Assembly: GCF_026745355.1 (NCBI RefSeq)
Contig: NC_079210.1
Location: 26,116,029 to 26,180,028 of the forward strand
Source: Beta vulgaris subsp. vulgaris
Taxonomy: Eukaryota > Streptophyta > Magnoliopsida > Caryophyllales > Amaranthaceae
Reading direction: 5' to 3'
Length of the DNA: 64,000 bases
The position numbers were made by a program, and so were the translations under genes. Shown here piece by piece: positions 45,891-57,958 of this stretch; position 1 is the stretch's first letter, and each line of letters begins with the position of its first letter. The notes below the pieces were generated by a model. The model was not told where the DNA came from. It was given only the letters and a program-made list of their open reading frames with translations, and did no database searches.

Positions 45891-46379
45891 TTCATCAGTA
45901 TAAGTTGAGCCATAACGGCAATGAGTTGTTCATTATTGTCCCCCATTTCAGATGAAGATTCAGAAGAGTCGGAGGATTCGTCTAAAAAAGGTTAGGATGT
46001 GCTTGACGAGTTTGGGAGTAGGTCGACCTTATATCCTCTATATCGGGCATTCCCAAGTTATAATCTCACGACCTATCCTGAACAGAAATCGATGGACCTC
46101 GTAAAATTTAAGAAATAGTGTTTTCGAGTTGAAAAATGAAAATGAGGGATGGAGAAATGGAAATGGAATTGAGAGATGAGCAATGGACATGAAAGTTTAA
46201 ACGGGAATTGGAAATGATTAGAAATAGGTAATATTATTTGACTAGTATGGGCTTGACCATGATGGAGACACAGACGTAACTATATGCAGATGAATACACT
46301 AATTGGACTGGACTAAACTATGCAAGCAAATTGAACTGAATGATTGGGCTTCTATGCTAGTTTCACTAGACTTAATGGG
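45891..46379. other. Unassigned sequence with a short acidic frame
   Basis: At 45941-46000 a plus frame reads SDEDSEESEDSSKKG and, after a stop, continues to about 46118 with SRSTLYPLYRAFPSYNLTTY. It is not recognised and has no start codon. It may be a remnant of a retroelement gene. Confidence 0.3.
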
Positions 46380-46990
46380 TTGCCTTTATGGACTTATGGG
46401 TGATTGGCTTTGCCAGACTCGATGATTTGGGGTTTGATGAATCTAAGATGGACTAGCTTCGCTAGACTCAAAGTTTTTTGGTCCATTATGGACTCAGGGT
46501 ATACTGGCTTCACTAGACTCGGGGACTTGGACTGCTATTAGATGTAAGGTAGGAGCAGCTTCGCTAAACACAGAGGGTGTCTTTATGGTTTTAAGAGTGA
46601 CGAGCTTCGCTAGGTTACAGGGTGTTGTTATGGTCTTAAGGATGACTAGCCTCGCTAGCTAGGTCAAAGGTTATTGCTATGATCTTTATTATGACTAGCT
46701 TCGCTAGGTCAATAGGTGCCATTATGGTATTCAGGATAACTAGCTTCGTTAGGTCAAAGGGTGTCGTTATGGTTTGAAGGACGACTAGCTTCACTTGGTC
46801 ACAGGGGTGTCGTTATGGTCTTAAGGGTGACTAGCTTCGCTAGGTCTAAGGGTGTCATTATGGTATTAAGGGTGATTAGCTTCAGATGGTCAAAGGATGT
46901 CATTATGGTCTTAAGGTAACTAGCTTCGCTAGGTTAATGGGTGTCGTTATGGTCTTAAGGGTGACTAGTTTCGATAGATCAAAGGGGTTT
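46380..46990. repeat. Tandem array, 45-bp unit, about 10 clear and several worn copies
   Basis: The unit GGTGTCGTTATGGTCTTAAG then GGTGACTAGCTTCGCTAGGTC recurs at 46806, 46851, 46896 and 46940 (spacing 44-45 bp) and, less clearly, back to about 46380. AGCTTCGCTAGG is the best-kept core. By analogy with the two Tat elements it may be the 3' region of a third retroelement, but no coding domains remain. Confidence 0.75.
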
Positions 46991-48233
46991 GGACATCGTC
47001 CTATATGGATTTTTAAAATGGCTTGGATTGCCTTAGGAAACGAGTTGGGCCTTATATGGACCTAATTTTGGACTTAGTCCTATATTGGTTTGAAGTTAGA
47101 CTAGAAAAAAAATACATGGGCTCGACATTAGATTTGGACTAAGATTGGACATAGAATAGAATGGAATCTATTAGACTTCGATTGGGCTTGACATAGACTA
47201 GGGTTCACATAAAGATGCAACTGGGCGTATATTTGACAGAAACTAGAATTATATGGGCCTAAGACAGACTCTAATGCTAGCGGGACTAATATTAGGCATG
47301 GATTGAATATAGATGGACCTAATGCAAAATGGAGTTTAATGCATATGTGCATAAAATGAATTCAAATGGATTGGATTTGGTTGATTGTATTGGATGAAGG
47401 TATTTAGAATGCACTTAGAATATTCGAAATCCTTTTTGGAAAAGGACCCCTTGTTTTATCTTTTGTTAGTAAAAGATGATGGATTAATTTTGAAAATAGT
47501 AAATGTCGTGTATAATGATGATTAGAAAACATTTTTAAAAAAAAAATAGAATAGAGGGAGATGTAGGATTGATTTTGAAAAATGTAAGGTTTTTAAATTG
47601 TTCAATATGATAAGGTAGGATTGATAGAAAAAATTATTTGAACAGTAGGGAGAAGGTAGACATGCATGAAAATTCTAACTCTAACATGACCATTTTTGTT
47701 AGGACATACTCGACCTTGAATGAAAAGACTGGTTTTTATTATTTGAATTAGGTGAGAGCCTTAGAATGGCCATGTTTTACGCGAATGGAGACATACCGGA
47801 CATAATTGACCACCAGGACGACTAAATCGAAGAAAAGCATGCGATGCACAGACTGTGTGCCACGTAACATTGCTGCGCGTGGCGCATAGTCGTGCGTCTG
47901 GCATTGGAGTGGTGCGCCAGACACAACTTAATGTGCTTGACACTCTACTCCCTCAACATGTTTTTCGGGGATTTGGTTGATGTTTTGGCCAATTGAGAAA
48001 CTTTTGTTTTTTAGACGCGATTTTAGGAACGACGCATAATAATGACAATTTGACAAGTTTATAACAGGCAAAATTGCAATACAAGCAAATGTCATATAAC
48101 ATGAATGCAAAAGTTCTCAACCTTAAGTCCATATGTTTGAAACTATGGTCTGGTTTAGATTATGTATGAAAGGGTCCATGACTAAGAGATTGATCCTACG
48201 CTTCATTACTCTGCTTAAAGAGGTGGCCACATG
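46991..48233. other. Unassigned, TGG/GGACT-rich low-complexity sequence
   Basis: Between 46990 and 47360 the sequence is full of short variants of TGGACT, TGGGCT and GACATAGACT, which may be a decayed repeat. A GC-rich stretch at 47830-47935 (GCGCGTGGCGCATAGTCGTG) shares wording with the array at 49960-50200. No gene is recognised. Confidence 0.4.
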
Positions 48234-48699
48234 AGGGGTGTAAGCGGACTGCGAAAAGTCCAGAGTTTGATCCAGTCCAATCCAAACTTGTTGGACTGGA
48301 CTGGATTGAAATTTTTTTGGATTGGATTTGGACTCACCCCTTTGGAGTCCAATAAGTCTAGTCCAATGTAATCCAAAAATATTTTTATATATAATATATA
48401 TTATATATATTTAATATACAATATGTATATGACTTATTTTATGGAATGGATATAATGAGCTTAATTTTTCAAGAGAAAACATCGTAAACCATTGAATCTA
48501 AATCAGGGGAGGAAAATAATATAATAATCGGACTGGACTGGACTAGACTGGATTTGGACTCGAGAAAAAAATTATTCGATTGTCCTCCAACTAGACTCAA
48601 AAAATATTTGAATCAGACTTGGACTCAATTTTTCGAGTCCAAAAATTTTTGCACTGGATTTGGCAAAGTCCAATCCAGTCCAATCCACTTACACCCCTA
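48234..48699. mobile_element. hAT-type MITE
   Basis: It starts AGGGGTGTAAGCGGACT and ends AGTCCAATCCACTTACACCCCT(A), an inverted repeat of about 16 bp. The flanks GCCACATG and GCCCCGTG agree at 6 of 8 positions, consistent with an old 8-bp duplication. The body is rich in GGACTGGACTGG and its complement, so the transcript would fold. It has no coding capacity. Confidence 0.7.
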
Positions 48700-49959
48700 G
48701 CCCCGTGTAAGACGTACTCCATTGCTCAAGTCAAGAACAAGAGAACAATGCCAGGGTTGGGTAAATTTGCTTATAGCTACGATCTAACACTATCGCTCGT
48801 GAAGCTTTTTGGAAGGACAAAGCACAAATCCTATGGGGGTGACTTCAAAAATGTGCTAATGAGCCTATGTATATTCTTATGGTGGCTGAACAATAGTGCA
48901 TATGCAAAAATGTAATGTCATTCTAATGCATAAAAAGAGCATGAATCGTATTTTTCGAGTTTCACCCACCCATTTTTAAAAAATCCTCCCCAGTGAAGTT
49001 GCAAAATGTAGGTGTATTTTTATTTAGCCTAGGCGTGATGAGCGCATATGAGATTTGACTACCCCATTGTAAAGGTTTCGTATTGAAAATTGTTCTTAAG
49101 TCACCGTTAAAGGAAGACTCATAAACCTAATTGGATACTGAAATTCGTAGGACATCTTATGGACTTATCCAATGTAGATTTCCACGTCTAGACTCCATAG
49201 ATGCTCAAAATGAACCAAAGATTGAGTTCGGGGGTGAGGGTAAGAACATAGTCAGGAACCATACATGTTGCCCATTGTTATTGGCCTTTACTAAATACCG
49301 ATTCATGTGAATGTTTATGCAATCGAATAACCAAATAATGTTTTGAGCACCCTAAAAATATTTAGTCTCGATTGGTTCGGGAAATAAAAATACAATTTTC
49401 GAGTGATATGTCATTATGCAATCAATTTACAGGGAACATAGCAGGTTGTCCAAATTAATCTGATTAATGTTAGAAGAATTATTTATGTTATTGATTAACA
49501 AAAATAACATGTGTGGTGTTAAAGCAATAAGGCAGACATAGAACAATCATATAACATGTACATAATAAGTAGGAAAACACATGATAATGTATGAAAATAA
49601 AATAAAAAAGGAAGACGATATTAGAATATAGAGTAGGACGATTTTATATCAAAGATCTACATTATAAAATAAATGGTTAGTAACTTCAACTTTAAAATAG
49701 AGAATTTATTCAAGGACCCTGAAGATTATACTGTGGCTTGGGTCTACGAGATTGAAAAGTTTCGAGACAATAAATCGTGAAGCCTAAAAAATCGAAATGT
49801 TTTAATGTCTGTAGATTAAATGTGTTTGTGATTGAAAGGTATGAGTTTTTATAGGGAAGTTTTATAGTTCGTAATATGTTCATAAAGTTTAAAGTGTTTA
49901 AGTGTGAAATCCATTCTGAAATCTGTATATTAAATCAGGCCTATTTATTGGAAAAACGA
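48700..49959. other. Unassigned spacer
   Basis: AT-rich sequence with no recognised frame longer than 100 codons. The 98-codon frame at 48619-48915 begins inside the MITE and is taken as chance. Confidence 0.35.
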
Positions 49960-50200
49960 CACTACGCTTCACGCACCAGCTTTGAAAAGAAAAGTTACGC
50001 TTCACGCAGAGCGGTGCGCCAGGTGCACAACTCAGTGTGTCGCATAGTGCCACGTGTTAGGAAAAGTTACGATTCACGCATAGGAGTTCGCCAAGCGCAA
50101 AACGCAGTGTGTGGAATAGTGCCACGTGTCAAGAAAAGCTTCACCTGGTGCGCAAGGCTATGCGCAAAGCGCACATTGGTGCGTCAGGTGCAATAGCCTG
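49960..50200. repeat. Short tandem array, about 72-bp unit, three copies
   Basis: The unit AAAAGTTACGCTTCACGCA, then GCGCCA.GTGCA and AGTGCCACGTGT, is seen at about 49990, 50062 and (partial) 50134. It is GC- and CpG-rich compared with its surroundings. Confidence 0.6.
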
Positions 50201-50549
50201 GCTTTTGACACGCCTTTGCCAGGTTTTTTTTAAGAAAAAGTGTGTTAAATATTTTCTTTTATCCTTTAATTTCATAAATCTAATTTTGCGGGATACAATA
50301 TGATCCCAACTATAAAAATATCTTTGAAAATATTTATTTTATTTTAAATAAAAAAATTAATTATTAGTAAATAACTAATTGGGCTTTTCAAAGGATGGAG
50401 CTCAAAATACACTTAATTATGATAAATAATTAATTATGCTTAAAAATAGAAGTTTAACACTTTTCAAAATAATTTTTGAATGGATTTCCAGACTACTCTA
50501 TCCTTGAGTCGGACCAATCAAGAATAGATATGTTTCATCATCAGATCTT
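50201..50549. other. AT-rich spacer, nothing recognised
   Basis: No frame, repeat structure or motif that I can support. Confidence 0.4.
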
Positions 50550-50552
50550 TAA

Positions 50553-50851
50553 GGGTCCGTTTGGTTGGAAATATTTTAGGCTTGGAAACGGATTGAGGTA
50601 ACACACTCCCTTTTTTTTATGTTTGGTTGGGTTATCCATTTTTTTCACTCCCTTACTAGCCCAATTTTGATTCCCCCATCTTGAAACCCTCCTCACACCA
50701 TAGGAAACAAAAAGTAAGGGAGTCATTAGGCCAATGATTCCATTCCTACATCAAAACAAACAAGTGTTTAAAGTAACACATTCCATTTCCATTCCATCCT
50801 TTCATGTCATTCCATTCCCTTTCCATTCCTTATTTTGAACCAAACGACCCC
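50553..50851. mobile_element. Tourist-like (PIF/Harbinger-type) MITE
   Basis: The ends GGGTCCGTTTGGTT and AACCAAACGACCCC form the well-known GTTTGGTT inverted repeat. TAA on both sides (50550-50552 and 50852-50854) is the 3-bp duplication. The right half is rich in CCATTCCATT units. It is non-coding. Confidence 0.75.
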
Positions 50852-51006
50852 TAAATGAGGAGACACGATTATACGTCTACATTAGTCTATCTTATAGAGT
50901 CTCTTAATGTTATTGCAATCCATAATCAAAATAGTAGAGTATAGAGATAATTTTATCATAGTTTTTAAGCTTCAATTCACATACGGATAGGTTTAAAAAA
51001 CAACTA

Positions 51007-51485
51007 CTAACCAATTTGGAGGTTTCGGGGTCTTGCAAAAACCTTCTCTGTGAGTTTTGTCATAACAAAGTCTAAAATTGTTTCATAAATCAAAGTTGTA
51101 GAGCTGTATCGCTTTCTCTTGAAGCAACAATTACCCATGACCTTCAATTCACATGCCCACTCTACTAACATTTCAGGAGAAGACACATGTAAATTCCCTA
51201 GTTTCAACACATGCAATTCAAAGTCTCTACCAAACTTTTGCCATTTCAACTTGCAAAACTCGGATTCTTCATGACCATAATCCATTTCTAACTAGCAACG
51301 CACTCACTAAAACACAACACTAATCTACCTAATTTCCACGAAGGCAGTTGTAGAATTTAGGTGTAATAAGAGCGACTAGAAAATCTAGCTTAACAAGATA
51401 GTGAGGAATATTACCACTTATCTAGAAATGATATGAGAAATCATAAACTTACCTTGAAATCATAAAAAGTTGGCGGGTTTTCCAT
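51007..51485 (-). CDS. Small two-exon hypothetical gene or gene fragment
   Basis: Exon 1 is 51485-51453 (MENPPTFYDFK) and ends in a perfect donor, AAG|GTAAGT. A 161-bp intron ends in GTTGCTAG, and exon 2 is 51291-51007, joined in phase. The predicted protein is about 105 residues. It contains WACELKVMGNCCFKRKRYSS, which resembles the first helix pair of a TPR repeat (A.ELK..GN..FK...Y), and ends in ARPRNLQIG. I do not recognise a named family, and a TPR domain would normally have more repeats, so this may be a captured or truncated gene. It lies just left of two CACTA ends. Function unknown. Confidence 0.4.
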
Positions 51486-51692
51486 GGCTGTAGATAATTC
51501 CGGCGAGAAAAAGGGAGGACTAAGGTCTAAGAGGATTGTCGCATGACTTGATCTTTGTCTTCTTCCCCTGTAGCTACTATTTGGGCCCATTTCTTGGACC
51601 AGCCCACCTATGGCAAAGTTATTAAAATACCCATACATCTAGGGAAGCAAATCCTCCACCAACTGGAGCAAGGGTTGTCTCATCAGAAAAAG

Positions 51693-52107
51693 CACTACAA
51701 AAAATACTACATATAGAGGCAAGCCAAAATTGCATCTAAATATATATTTGTAGCCTCTAATGGTGTTTGCTGCCTCTAATTAGTCCATCGCTAATTATAG
51801 GTTGCCCCTAATGCCACCTTTTAGAGATAGACAAGTTATGGTGTTGCTAAAGACACTTATGTTTAGAGTGAACCATATGCTTGTAGCTAATTGTTGGTTA
51901 CCCCTAATGCCACCTTTTAGAGACAGACAAGTTATGATGTTGATAAAGACACTTATGTTTAGAGGCAACCATATGCTTGTCGCTAAGTATTGGTTGCCCA
52001 TAATGCCACCTTTATCAGGTACAAAACTTGAAGTGTTGCTAAAGCCACTTACATTTAGAGGTGACCATCAGTCAGTCGCTAATTATATGTTGCCCCTAAT
52101 CACTAGT
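51693..52107 (+). mobile_element. Left end of a CACTA element (A) with subterminal tandem repeats
   Basis: CACTACAAAAAATACTAC at 51693 is a typical CACTA terminus. Behind it a unit of about 110-120 bp recurs three times (GTTGCCCCTAATGCCACC, then TTTTAGAGA.AGACAAGTTAT and ACACTTATGTTTAGAG; about 51803, 51898, 51986). The element is cut at 52107 by another CACTA start, and its other end is not in the window. Confidence 0.65.
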
Positions 52108-54328
52108 CACTACAAGAAAAACTGCTATTTACGACCAGATTTCTGGTCACAAAAAGCTGAAATCTGGTCTTAAAAAGCCTTTTACGGCCAGAAACGCATG
52201 TGGTCGCGAGTGGTCGTAAAAGGCTTCGTCGCAAATAATATTTAAAAAACTAGTCGTAAAAACCTTTTGCGACCAGATTTAAATCTGGTCGCAATTGCTA
52301 GTCATCTACGACCATAAATTCGGTCGCAAATGTGATTTAAAAAATTAAAAAAAAAAAGAAATTAACAACTAAACATAATTGCTAATTTCTTTTTTTTTTT
52401 ACAATCTAATGTTGATAAACTACATTGTCAATAAAAAAAATAAACAATAATAAATTAACAAACTATATTTTTATTAATAATTTTTATTATCTCATACAAC
52501 TTAAAACAAATACAACTTAAAAGTAGTTTCTACAACTTTAAACTAAAAAATACAATTCAATCAAAATAAATTTTACAAATAAATCAATAAATGCCAAAAA
52601 TTCTAGTTTTGTAATTCCTGGAATTTGAACCCAGAAATTGAACAACCTATACCCACTCCGTGTTGGTCCCAGCCTGACCACCACTGCCGCCAGGCTTCCC
52701 TACCACCGCCGCCGCCTTTATTTACACCTGCAACGCCAAAAAAATCAGAAAAAGGGCCTAAATTTAAAATCAAAATTTAAAACGAAAAAAAGGAAAAACA
52801 AAAATGGCATGAAAAAATAGAAAAAAAAAAACAAGAAACAAAAAAGAATGAAGACCACAGCTTCCCACCGCCGCCACCACCGCCCAGAAAATACTGCTGG
52901 TAACAGAAATTCAATAAGCTTTGAGCCAAAAAATAGACAACAATAGCTCGATTCATAATATTAATACAGAACAAAGTCACAACTTGCAAGCGATTCGACA
53001 ACAATGATAATAATCAGCCCCAAACACTGAATCAAATTCAGGCACATGGAGTCATTTGGCATGCATCATATGTTCATCCTTGCTCATTAAAAATCATTGC
53101 AGTCACTTATGCCTTTGTTAGACTACAGAAGTCAAACTTATCAGCCAATGGCAAAAGTGACCAAAGACTCGTGCTCACCAGTAGCCTTTATTACAAACTT
53201 CATTAAAATAATTGCTACATCTACTGTAGGAGAGTGCCTTAATTGACAAAAGAAAATGGTCTAATTTAGATCTTATAAGTGTGGGTAATAGTTTAGAGAA
53301 ATCTGAAACATATATTAAGAAACCTTAGTACAACATCATCATTACATATTACATTGAAGAATATATCAACAAAAATCAAATGATCTGATTTATTAGAGAT
53401 TTATCAAGGGTCGTTATTAGAGAAATTCAGAAAAAAAAACACATAAAAATGAAATAAGAATCAACAGCAACACCATTACACTAGCAATAGCTACACAAAA
53501 GAGCAACAATGCAAATATGCAAGCATTTTTCTTCACAGTGTAGAATTTCAATCTTCCTATCAAAGTAAACTTAACTAACCCTTAAGGACTAATCATCCAC
53601 CCCAGATTCTCATAATCACATCTCCCAGTTACTCAGATAAATTTGAAAATCTACCCACTACATTCCTTAAAATCCATAATTCGAAAACATTATTTTCAAA
53701 ATGATTTACAGTTTACCAGAATTTAGACTTTGCAAGAACATCATTTGTATGCACAAAGCTTCATTAGGTAGATCTTAAGATGCTCATCAGATTGAATAGG
53801 AAGAGCCCTGAAACTACTGCAGATAAAAATCTTAAAAAATAAATACCAATTATGCAAACCTTCATGATTTAAATGATCAGACCAAAGTTGGATGGAAATG
53901 AAGGAAAAGTGATGAAGAACTGACCCATTTCTGACGAGCAATATCCCCCTATCTCTCTCTTCTCGCTCTCTGAAAGGTTTAAGCAACAGATTTGAAGAAG
54001 AGAGAAATTAGGATTTTTGATGGCTTAAATACCCAATAAATCAAAAGAAAATTAATCAAAGATGAGGCAGGATCACCAGAATACGATTACATTCTAATTA
54101 GGAACTCACTCAACTATTTTCTAGAAACACAATCGCTTAAACAATTCACACGAATCGAAATCTGTTTGTTTTTTATTCGTGCAAATCACATTAATCATGA
54201 AAATTATAAGAGAAAAAAACAAAAAACTGTAAATTAGATACATACCAATGAGAAGCAAAACCCTAACCTCCGCCACCTAAAAAAAACCAAACCCTAACTT
54301 CAAACCCCCCACCCCTCAACTCCTCGAG
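52108..54328. other. Left arm of CACTA element B
   Basis: After the repeat-rich terminus comes AT-rich sequence. A short CCGCC-rich stretch (52680-52720 and 52863-52885) is followed by AT-rich sequence with small frames that I do not support as genes. A CT-rich run at 53945-53975 could be a minus-strand leader. Confidence 0.45.
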
Positions 54329-54333
54329 CCCAC

Positions 54334-56410
54334 TGATATAGGAAAAACTAGGTCGTTACTAGCCTCCTAAAATCAAACAAAACCTAACTAAATCACTAAA
54401 CTATGTAAAGTGATAAGTAAGGGTCGAAATCCACAGGGACTAAGGAACACCAAAATGTATTGATAAAACAATAAGCTAGGCCGGAATCAAGTCGGAAATT
54501 GTCAATAACCAACTAAGAACTACGAAAAAGCTAAATATCGAAGATAACTAAAGTTAGGAGATGGGATTAAACACCAACTAATCATGAAATAGGCATAAGA
54601 ATATCAAACATAGAGATAATACATGAACATACTTGAATTAGCTATTGACCCAACACACAACTCCCATCCTACTCTCATAGGCGGAGAAATCCTCAAAGAC
54701 ATCAAATAAGGACTCTCATCCATTACTAACATATCCCGAGGTTCAAGGTAACCCAAGTCAATAATAGAAATCAATAGGTCACACTCTCATGCCAACCTAA
54801 ATCAATCAACTCCATCTAATACGACATTCAAGTGATCAAAGAGAATGCAACATAGATTGGAAGAGCTAAACAAGCAATAATTTAACCACAAAAATCTCTA
54901 AATCCAATTTCAAATGCCCAATTCAATCATGGTTGGGTTTTCACCCAAACCCTAACCACCAAACTACTCCATAAATACAAAAATGAAGAATTTAGAGAAA
55001 TCAAACTTTAATAACATGATAATAATCATTAATCTAACATTAAACTAAATAAAATAAATCATAAATAATTAAACTAATCAAGAACAACTAATCTAAGAAA
55101 AACAATGAAAATAAAACAATAAAAGAGGAGAAAGAGTAAGAAATGCTCATTGATTAATGGTTGAAAGTTTCGATACAAATGTCACCCTTGAATCTACAAT
55201 CTTCCATCTTTCTTTGAGTTTTCTCCCTTTTCTTCCTAAACTAATCTATGGAGGCTAAACCTCCTTAAAACCCTAAAAAGTCTAAAACTAAGAGTGGTGA
55301 AAAAATAATAAAACTAGGCTAATGAAAAACTCTCCCTAAAAGATGACTTAAGGGTATTTATACTACTAATATTATGAGAGAGAAAAATACAAAAAATAGG
55401 AAAAGAGTAGAAACTAGAAAGTAAAGGAGGTAAAAGAAAAAGGAAAAAGAAAAATAGAAAAAGTAAAAGCAAAGTCTAAAAACGAAAAGTACAGTAGAAG
55501 TGGAGAAAAGAAAGGGAGAAAGAAAAAGGAAAAAGAAAATAAATGAAATAAAAAACCCCAAAACAGCAAAACCCTCACCCCCTGATATTTCTTCATCTTC
55601 GTCTCACCCTTTTTCGGTGAACAGAGGATAAAATCCTCTACTTCGCAGCAACTTAATCCTCAAGCACGTCATCACCATCTGCTAATCTATAGATCGTGCC
55701 ATTGCTGCATTCTCGACACAAATCATCGGTGCAAATCAATCTTCACCGTTAATATCAATTACAACCCAATTTCATTTGCTATGAAACTTTGGCCATGGAT
55801 TTTGCTCGAACAAATCTCAGCCGTTTAAGATCATTAATTCCGTTCAACGTCTGGAGCTCCCGCTCTAAAGTCGCTCGTGCCTCGCTCGAAACATTCTGGA
55901 ACTCCCCTGTTTGTGGTGAACTCAAACGGAGCGTCCGCTCCGTTATACAGGGGAGCGACCGCTCCTCTTTGTTTTGGGACAGATTTGTGAAGGTGGTGTT
56001 TGCCGTGGGTGATGGCGGTGCTGCTGTGGAGTGATGTTCAGGAGTTAGGTGGTGTTGTTGGTGCTATGGGTTAGGAAGGTGGTGGTGATGTATTGTGGTG
56101 TAGCAAAGGGTTAGTGTGGTGTAGGTTAAGGATAAGAGTGTGGTGGAGGATAAGCCTTGTATTGTTATTTTAAATCTCACACCATAGCTCCAAAATGCTC
56201 ACCTACAAGCAACATCAAAACACGAGGGGAGATACGAGATATAAAAATAATAAAATACGAACTAAAAACTAATAGAAATAACTAATTAATCTAGTTAAGC
56301 CTCAAAATACAAAAATAAGAATTAAAGGCTTAAAAAGTTAAAATAAATGAAAATAAACTATAAAAATACGCTAAAAACTACCCCTAGAAGGACATAAATG
56401 TCACTTATCA
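54334..56410 (-). repeat. Left LTR (3' LTR) of the young retroelement
   Basis: 2077 bp, starting TGATATAGG and ending CACTTATCA. A minus-strand TATAAATA box is at about 55355-55362. By eye it differs from the right LTR at about 15 places, about ten of them single-base gains or losses, several in base runs. Confidence 0.9.
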
Positions 56411-57958
56411 AATTCCCCCAAGCTAAGCTTTTGCTCGTCCTCGAGCAAAAATAAGATGAAACACAAAGGAAGAGAATGAATTTATTCAAGTAAAAGTAAA
56501 AGAAAAAGAGACGAGAATATTCACTAACTCACTTTCGTAGGAATCACGGTTGCATTTAGCATATGCAACAAGCTCTTTAAACCCCTAAATCGCTCTAGAG
56601 GGCGAGTGAGATCTCGCGAGGGTTTCCCAAGAGCTTAAACCCACAACTCTTATATTTTCATCAATCATTTATTCAACAAACTCAAGATTATGCCCAAGTT
56701 AACTATCAATGAAATGGTTCACAAGCAATGATAGAAAGCAACTTTCAAGACAACTAATTATCAAATGTACTCATAGGTTATGAGTAGAGAAAGAAACTAA
56801 TCAAGATTGCAATAGGACACCTAATTAGACTTTTTACTCGCTCATTAGAGAACACCTAGCTATCCAAAAGACTTATGACTCTTCAAGTGTTATAGAAGCT
56901 TAAACCACTAGTCCACCATCCCTAGACACACAAATAAGCCTTAGACTCCACTCTACTCAAAACTTAAGAAAATAGAACTAAGTGTGGGAGGCACCCACAA
57001 ATTGACCTCTTTTATTGAAATTCTTCGATTCTTTTTTCGTTTTTCTTCACTTTTTTCTCATTTTTCACGCCTTTTTTGACTTTGGTAGACTCTAATGCAA
57101 TCAATTGAGCATTCATTAGTTTCATTTTGGTAGACTCTAATGCAATCAAGATTAATCACCTTCTAAAACATCACAAGCCAAGCTCACACTCTTTCAAAAG
57201 GAGCTCTAAACATGTACTCAAAATCAAAGCAAGGAATCCACATATATCATCAACTAGCATCTTCCTTGGGCATGAAATGTTTTGTACTTTTCTTATTACT
57301 CATTTTTTTTTTCATTTTGTCGAACATCCTTTTTATCATTTTTTTTCAATTTTTTTCTTTATTAAGAAGAACTCAAAACTTGAAGGAAAAAGAAAAGAAA
57401 GGAAAATATTTTTTGAAATTTTGAAATTTTTGAAAATGAGAAAAGTAAAGAAATAAAGTATATACACCTCCCCCAAGCTAGCGAATAGCTACTCCCCCAA
57501 GCTAGAATAAAGCATTGTCCTCAATGCTTGAACAAGACAATCAAAGGGAAGGGGGGAGGGAACAAACATCTAAACCAACAAGCATATGGTCCACAAATCA
57601 TAAAGCATAAGAGAAAGAGAAAAGGAATGAAGCTACCGGATAGTATGTGGGTGTAATACCCGCAAATGACCCAATTTCCCCACTTATAATCAACTTTTCA
57701 ACACCATGATTTGCTTTCCACGTGCTATCAAGAATGATGCTATTCCATTTATGTACCTAAATAAAAAATGATAGGAAAATAATAAAAATAAGAAAGACTA
57801 AAAGAAAGAAAATGAAAGCAATAAACCACGGGTTACTTCCCGAGAAAGGCTTATTTAAGGTCCTAAGCTTGACCTTTCTAGTAAATAGCAATTCAAAGAT
57901 CGCAAGAGTTTGTCAAATGCACTAGCACACATTTCCATTAACATAGCATATGCAATAC
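56411..57958 (-). other. 3' non-coding region and polypurine tract of the young retroelement
   Basis: Directly at the LTR the minus strand reads AGCTTGGGGGAATT, the likely polypurine tract. A second and third AGCTTGGGGGAG lie at about 57470-57500, beside GCATTGAGGACAATGC (57513-57528). This is the Athila-type non-coding signature also seen at 45270-45306. A 22-bp phrase (TGGTAGACTCTAATGCAATC) is present twice, at 57083 and 57129. Confidence 0.7.

Noticed and set aside
51795..52173. Plus frame of 123 codons and a minus frame with internal repeats
   Set aside because: The repetition of the peptide follows the subterminal DNA repeats of CACTA element A; not a gene.
55358..55596. Minus-strand frames of 60-67 codons rich in Phe, Ser and Leu, repeated at 60498-60736
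   Set aside because: They lie in the LTRs in an A-rich leader just after the TATA box; base composition alone explains them, and the second copy is the other LTR.
55789..56034. Plus-strand frame of 81-94 codons present in both LTRs (also at 60929)
   Set aside because: It runs antisense within the LTR, and its end differs between copies because of one-base indels; no family resemblance.
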